A stretch of 8,672 bases of DNA from Methanobacteriota archaeon (GTDB lineage Archaea; Thermoplasmatota; Poseidoniia; Poseidoniales; Poseidoniaceae): contig JABGWN010000258.1 of the NCBI GenBank assembly GCA_018645535.1, forward strand, positions 1-8,672, read 5' to 3'. A model generated the notes under the pieces. It did no database searches. It saw nothing but the letters and a program-made list of their open reading frames with translations, and was not told the DNA's origin. The position numbers and the translations under genes are program-made. Each line of letters opens with the position of its first letter. The stretch's first letter is position 1. Below, piece by piece: positions 6,501 to 8,672 of this stretch.

Positions 6501-7054
6501 GACCTTCTAACTGTACTGGAACAGATACTTGTCCAAATACTGGAGCAAACGAGTCTGTCGATTCTAATGGTTGTTCATGGGATCAAAAGGACGAAGATAA
6601 CGATGGGATTTTCAACGGAAATGATGCCTGCCCGGGTACTGCAAAGCCGGATGGTTCTCCTGATGGATGTTCGAGTTGGCAACGAGATTCGGATGATGAT
6701 GGGATTGCAGATGCAATTGATGAATGTGCTAAAACTCCCTCGGATGAATTCTCTAATCAAGTTGGATGTTCAGATAGCCAAGGTCAAGGAAGTTTGGCTT
6801 CAGATGGAGATGATTCATCAGTAACAAAATGGGCTCTAATTGGCGGAATAATCCTTGTCGTTCTCTTAGTGGGTGGATTCCTACTTCGCCGAGATGAGTT
6901 GGGTGGTTTTGGTCAAAAGACTTCCACTGAATATCCAGAATACGCAACTCGTGGAACAATGCGAGAAGGTCAGGAATGGATTGAATATCCGTCAGGAAGT
7001 GGAAACTCATTCTATCGAGACCCATCAACTGGCCAATGGGTCAAAAACGAGTAA
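3488..7054 (+). CDS. Giant cell-surface protein: two beta-propellers, two TSP3 blocks, transmembrane helix, WW-like tail
   Basis: The protein has 1188 residues from this ATG. An N-terminal signal segment (MRGR, then hydrophobic residues 5-25) directs export. Residues about 45-358 hold seven propeller-like blades recognised by FSPDG/VSPDG-type strands. Residues 360-483 are four TSP3 units rich in DxDxDG and Cys. Residues about 484-812 form a second seven-bladed propeller (YSPDG, FSPNG, TLDGKW, TPDGG, FSRSG). Residues 813-1098 are eight further TSP3 units. A helix at 1115-1133 ends in RR, placing the last 55 residues inside the cell. TSP3 units in known proteins bind calcium tightly through their Asp-rich loops. 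A surface role in adhesion, sensing or substrate binding is inference; no catalytic motif is visible. An in-frame ATG at 3461 would add nine residues before the charged n-region and fits a signal peptide less well. It is followed after 53 nt by a small membrane-protein gene on the same strand. Confidence 0.93.
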   Translation: MRGRIATASIAMCLLFVLCSYSSTISNSNQWEESKAQATSGRSVHYGEWVIHRQIGYDDSCEDSYSVPEYLIVETSSENMLATYSSGCEGEYGDVEVFDVQDLSLIVSLNNEFDLREVEFSPDGQYLAIRSPDSFKLFDTSDWSEIVSESRNTGDGFLFSDLAWSGDSERLIVATGNNGGNMYEAPNWEEVEGTSSTGTGVAHHPTEDKIWYVGSDGSGNVYEYQDVPLAGKRWVMTRSFTVQGSTFGLTVSPDGDALLTTDGDLISIYSTSDYTPVDTIYNAQGKPKFSYDGSAFLSNYDYRDSLALISVQNWNLEEVIEPFYSYNSKIEGSFSSNDSEIFALFADYYDGTTLIGFMPDSDGDGIDDSLDQCPTTPSNEEPNTAGCSSSQRDTDNDGVNDKDDDCPRTQALQSVSNEGCSVSQLTDSDGDKVSDSEDLCPNSKNQSTPDRNGCTPSQRDTDGDGFNDEIDQCPLFVSEACPEVIIWQPQGEQVNGTESLSYFEYSPDGQYIAAFIENEYREIKILNEDFTPHDSIIFNSDERIIDLEWMPDSSKLLLGIKESGSDESKCKSQYWNVQSKQLGAKHTILEDCDSLYRDSMTFSPNGSAFVVATNTYGAGYSMIMMDSASMSRLMYEVDFRTIRFDFTLDGKWLIGAEGGQIVIWDATTYEFVEAESVRDSYTLQITPDGGHFTVYDDEIISIYELSTFEMVTSIKVTENFSEISDITFSRSGKIAYVTIRLDYCYSWEEDCETDKRVTSVVQSYLFETSNLTILKESEPIKSGSTLDPIFHPLEEKMHTKSKTNGNFVSWEKDSDGDGFLDIVDLCPDTPIESSVNEEGCGGEQLDDDNDGIANQLDLCPNTAAGVPADENGCSVQQVDSDYDGICNENSPSSGPDNCSGKDQCPDSATGVSIDQDGCSWVQQDTDGDGVSNGDDLCDYTEIIGDADENGCDRKQRDSDGDSINDYDDNCSSTSNGDLTDEAGCSDIQVDSDNDAICNRGAQSSGPSNCTGTDTCPNTGANESVDSNGCSWDQKDEDNDGIFNGNDACPGTAKPDGSPDGCSSWQRDSDDDGIADAIDECAKTPSDEFSNQVGCSDSQGQGSLASDGDDSSVTKWALIGGIILVVLLVGGFLLRRDELGGFGQKTSTEYPEYATRGTMREGQEWIEYPSGSGNSFYRDPSTGQWVKNE
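4565..4936 (+). repeat. First thrombospondin type-3 block (four units)
   Basis: Four consecutive units start DSDGDGIDD, DTDNDGVND, DSDGDKVSD and DTDGDGFND. The first three are 33-34 residues long and follow DxDxDxxxDxxDxCP...GCxxxQ. The fourth is cut to about 24 residues and ends EACPE before the second propeller. The Asp-rich loops are the expected calcium ligands and the two Cys per unit the expected disulfide partners. The block acts as a rigid linker between the two propellers. Confidence 0.85.
5924..6781 (+). repeat. Second thrombospondin type-3 block (eight units)
   Basis: Eight units lie between the second propeller and the membrane helix. Two 33-residue units come first (starting DSDGDGFLD and DDDNDGIAN), followed by two copies of a larger three-unit module. 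Two of the units are longer (45 residues) and carry two extra Cys in a CN...SSGP.NC segment. This is the likely stalk that lifts the propellers off the membrane. Confidence 0.85.
6122..6781 (+). repeat. Duplicated three-unit module within the second TSP3 block
   Basis: Two successive modules of 111 codons (6122-6454) and 109 codons (6455-6781) share the same order: one long 45-residue unit with SSGP.NC and GCSW, then a 33-residue and a roughly 32-residue short unit. The long units align closely (DSDYDGICN with DSDNDAICN, then SSGPDNCSG with SSGPSNCTG, then DGCSW with NGCSW). The copies have diverged in sequence, so the duplication is old. Confidence 0.75.
6830..6886 (+). other. C-terminal transmembrane helix of the surface protein
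   Basis: Nineteen apolar residues (WALIGGIILVVLLVGGFLL) are followed at once by RRDE. This fits the positive-inside rule with the repeats outside and the tail inside the cell. It is the only strong hydrophobic helix after the signal peptide. Confidence 0.85.
6977..7039 (+). other. WW-like motif in the cytoplasmic tail
   Basis: The last residues contain Trp, then EYPSGSGNSFYRDPSTGQ, then Trp, 20 residues apart. The spacing, the central aromatic FY, the R-D-P-x-TG and the closing Trp resemble the WW fold core (W...G..YY.N..TG...W). It lacks the usual Pro after the second Trp and is at the very C-terminus. Similarity is by eye; binding of proline-rich ligands is unproven. Confidence 0.5.
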
Positions 7055-7107
7055 GGCTATTCTGTCGATAATCGAAGATTGATAAGCGAGACGCCTGTCC
7101 TTGCCTC

Positions 7108-7638
7108 ATGGACGTCGTCTCACATTGGTTCATGGGTTCAGGAGCAACTCATGGAAGAACCAAGTTTTGGGTTGCTGGTGCAATGGGTGTTCTTCCTGAT
7201 CTTCTCGTCTTTATTCCAAACTCTTTCATCGCTGGACGTCCTGAAATTGATGACAATACAGTCACTGCTGATTTGGGCTGGTATGCATGGGAAGCGTATC
7301 AGGTCACGCACAGCTTGGTATGGATGACGATTGGATTCCTGTTTACTTGGATCTTTTTTGAAAAGCGGGGCGTATCTCGTCGATTGTTTACCAACGATTC
7401 ACTGTCTGCCAGAGATGCTGCGATGTGGATGTGGTTGCCTTGGCTCATTCACATCTTCAATGACATTCCAACACATACTGCAAGTTTCTTTCCCACGCCA
7501 TTCTTGGCACCGTTTAGTGATATTCACTTCGATGGTTTACGATGGAGTACACCGTGGGTTTGGTTTAGCAATCTTGCAATCATCATCGTGATTTGGGGCT
7601 CAATTTTCTACAAGAAAAAACGAACTAATTCATCATAG
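7108..7638 (+). CDS. Small membrane protein resembling DUF457/YdjM predicted metal-dependent hydrolases
   Basis: This 176-residue protein has conserved-looking acidic and His positions typical of the YdjM/DUF457 group: D2 and H6 (MDVVSHW), P30/D31 in GVLPDLLVF, H68-S69, and the block H115-xxx-D119-xxx-H123 (LIHIFNDIPTH). A Pro-rich segment (FFPTPFLAPFSDIHFDG) follows. Hydrophobic segments lie near 70-84, 104-118 and 150-168, ending in KKKR on the likely cytoplasmic side. The group is annotated as membrane-bound hydrolase from its His/Asp pattern, but no substrate is established and no activity is claimed here. It starts 53 nt after the giant surface-protein gene on the same strand, without a clear Shine-Dalgarno. 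Its stop overlaps the convergent ribH stop by 6 bp. Family assignment is by motif pattern only. Confidence 0.8.
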   Translation: MDVVSHWFMGSGATHGRTKFWVAGAMGVLPDLLVFIPNSFIAGRPEIDDNTVTADLGWYAWEAYQVTHSLVWMTIGFLFTWIFFEKRGVSRRLFTNDSLSARDAAMWMWLPWLIHIFNDIPTHTASFFPTPFLAPFSDIHFDGLRWSTPWVWFSNLAIIIVIWGSIFYKKKRTNSS

Positions 7639-8028
7639 AAATGGCATCAAAGCATCGACTGCAGCCGTTGCATGAGGGCCTAGACGTGGCTTGATGTGCT
7701 CAGGTTGAGCACCTGGTCCGATGATTCCCAAACCAATTGGCTTGTCATGAACGAGTTGTAATTCTAGAATGGTTTTTACAACTGCTTGTCCCATTGCAAG
7801 CCCGTGATCTGTTTCGCCTTTTTCGATAATTCCCAAGCAAAATGCACCTGCAACTTCTTCATCAGAGAGCACTCGATCGAGAGCAAGTGGTATTTCCATG
7901 CAACCTTGAACTCGAATGACATCAGAGATGGTTAAATCCAAATCTTCTGCTTGCGAGGTCGCAATTGTAAGCATTCGTTCAATTTCTTCTGAGTGGTACA
8001 TAGCGCACACTGCAACAATATTTGTCAT
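7633..8028 (-). CDS. ribH: 6,7-dimethyl-8-ribityllumazine synthase, archaeal type
   Basis: This enzyme condenses 5-amino-6-ribitylaminouracil with 3,4-dihydroxy-2-butanone 4-phosphate to lumazine, the penultimate riboflavin step. The 131-residue length matches short archaeal forms such as MJ0303. Visible motifs are VCAMYH (7-12, substrate pocket near the first strand), VQGCMEIPLA (40-49, the VPGxFEIPxA equivalent), KGETDH (70-75, with H75 the expected catalytic His) and IGPGAQ (103-108) leading into the C-terminal helix. KGETDH separates it from the paralogous archaeal riboflavin synthase RibC. Q41, C43 and M44 differ from the usual Pro, Ala/Ser and aromatic residues. Its ATG lies 2 nt after the ribE stop with AAAGGAG 8 nt before it, so translation is coupled to ribE. 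It ends in a 6-bp overlap with the convergent membrane-protein gene. Confidence 0.95.
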   Translation of the reverse strand: MTNIVAVCAMYHSEEIERMLTIATSQAEDLDLTISDVIRVQGCMEIPLALDRVLSDEEVAGAFCLGIIEKGETDHGLAMGQAVVKTILELQLVHDKPIGLGIIGPGAQPEHIKPRLGPHATAAVDALMPFL

Positions 8029-8030
8029 AA

Positions 8031-8630
8031 TTAATTCTCCTTTAGTAGTCGTTCAACAGTCTCCACAATCATCATGGTTGTTGAATCGATTTCGATGTTT
8101 ACAGCATCTCCAACTCGCTTCGACCTAAGTGTCGTCAAGCGGAGTGTTTCAGGGATAATGTGAAGATCAAACTCATTTTCAACGACTTCTCCAAGTGTCA
8201 GTGAAATTCCATCAATTCCGATGTATCCCTTTGTTTGAATGTATTTTTGGATGGATGGTGGTGCTTTGATTTTCAATTGAGCGCCCTCACCGACACTCTC
8301 AGAATATGTAACTAATCCACGTCCAATGATGTGACCTGAAAGGAGGTGGCCTCCAACCTCATCACCGTATCGAAGGGAACGTTCGATATTGACTTCATCA
8401 TCGACAACTCGTTCTCCAAGAGTTGTTCGTTCCATTGTTTCAGGAATGACATCAAAGGTTACAAGTTCTCCTTTTATTGAAGTCGCTGTTAAACAAACAC
8501 CGTCAATCGCAACACTTGCACCGATGGCTAGGTCTTGAGTATCTGGGCAGGCAACACAAAACGTTGTAATTCCATCTCCTTCCTCAATGGATTCGATTGT
8601 ACCTAGTCCTTGCACAATTCCAGTAAACAT
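8031..8630 (-). CDS. ribE: Riboflavin synthase, bacterial-type alpha chain (two lumazine-binding domains)
   Basis: The 199-residue enzyme dismutates two 6,7-dimethyl-8-ribityllumazine molecules into riboflavin and 5-amino-6-ribitylaminouracil. It shows the family start MFTGIV and an internal duplication. The N-domain has SVAIDGVCLTA (C46), IPETMERTTL and NIERSLRYGDEVGGHLLSGH (81-100). The C-domain has GIDGISLT (138-145, S143 at the expected active-site Ser), IPETLRLTTL and VNIEID (178-182). All usual motifs are present. Most archaea that make riboflavin use the unrelated RibC, so this bacterial-type gene beside an archaeal-type ribH suggests acquisition by transfer. GGCGGTGA lies 6 nt before the ATG at 8630. 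The ATG shares its A with the stop of a gene upstream, and ribH follows 2 nt downstream, so this looks like a riboflavin operon. Confidence 0.97.
   Translation of the reverse strand: MFTGIVQGLGTIESIEEGDGITTFCVACPDTQDLAIGASVAIDGVCLTATSIKGELVTFDVIPETMERTTLGERVVDDEVNIERSLRYGDEVGGHLLSGHIIGRGLVTYSESVGEGAQLKIKAPPSIQKYIQTKGYIGIDGISLTLGEVVENEFDLHIIPETLRLTTLRSKRVGDAVNIEIDSTTMMIVETVERLLKEN
8037..8043 (-). promoter_or_regulatory. Shine-Dalgarno site for ribH
   Basis: AAAGGAG on the minus strand lies in the last codons of ribE, 8 nt before the ribH ATG at 8028. It is the strongest ribosome site in the window. It confirms the ribH start and shows that the two genes are read from one transcript. Confidence 0.75.
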
Positions 8631-8672
8631 CAGAGTTCACCGCCTTTAGCCCGTGAAAGAATACGAGCGATG
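8630..8672 (-). CDS. Possible 3' end of the gene upstream of ribE
   Basis: One minus-strand frame is open from the right edge, reads IARILSRAKGGEL and stops with TGA at 8632-8630, sharing one base with the ribE ATG (TGATG). Such overlaps are typical of tightly packed operons, so an upstream riboflavin gene (for example a ribD- or ribB-like gene) is plausible. Thirteen residues are far too few to name it. Another frame stays open through the same stretch, so this is a tentative call based on the overlap. Confidence 0.45.
   Translation of the reverse strand, partial: IARILSRAKGGEL
8637..8644 (-). promoter_or_regulatory. Shine-Dalgarno site for ribE
   Basis: GGCGGTGA on the minus strand sits 6 nt before the ribE ATG and within the apparent last codons of the preceding gene. 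The match to the anti-Shine-Dalgarno is moderate (GGTGA). It supports the chosen ribE start. Confidence 0.5.

Noticed and set aside
4565..6781. Possible CRISPR or DNA-level tandem repeat
   Set aside because: The recurring GATxxxGATGG words come from the Asp-rich protein repeats. The spacers are coding, the repeats are not identical, and the period is codon based.
7055..7107. Terminator or attachment site between the surface-protein gene and the next gene
   Set aside because: Only a short TCGATAATCGA palindrome is present, with no stem-loop plus T-run and no repeat elsewhere.

Overview
The window looks like a chromosomal segment of a marine archaeon, most plausibly Marine Group II (Candidatus Poseidoniales). 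The clues are an archaeal-type (short, MJ0303-like) lumazine synthase beside a bacterial-type riboflavin synthase, a giant secreted beta-propeller/thrombospondin-type-3 (TSP3) protein with one C-terminal anchor, compact gene packing and mostly weak Shine-Dalgarno sites. The lineage is an inference from gene content; no rRNA or tRNA gene is present to fix it.

Left block (1-3378, all minus strand, read right to left): thioredoxin reductase (trxB); a MoeB/ThiF/UBA4-type E1 enzyme fused to a rhodanese domain; a receiver-domain protein whose phospho-acceptor Asp is replaced by Glu; and the start of a single-pass membrane protein that runs off the left edge. The gaps are about 40, 50 and 6 nt, so this may be one operon. 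It pairs dithiol redox and sulfur-carrier activation with a signalling-like pair of unknown role.

Centre (3379-7054): a 109-nt divergent intergenic region, then a plus-strand gene for a protein of about 1190 residues. Its order is signal peptide, seven-bladed propeller, TSP3 block, second seven-bladed propeller, longer TSP3 block containing a duplicated 110-residue module, one transmembrane helix, and a short WW-like cytoplasmic tail. This is the most unusual object in the window and is probably a calcium-stabilised cell-surface protein.

Right block (7108-8672): a small plus-strand membrane protein resembling the DUF457/YdjM group of predicted metal-dependent hydrolases. Its stop codon overlaps the end of a convergent minus-strand riboflavin cluster (ribE then ribH, 2 nt apart). 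An upstream gene appears to end on the ribE start codon with a TGATG overlap.

No CRISPR array, insertion sequence, tRNA, rRNA or riboswitch could be recognised. No fully demonstrable new system is visible. The best candidates for novelty are the Glu-receiver plus membrane-protein pair and the double propeller/TSP3/WW-like surface protein.
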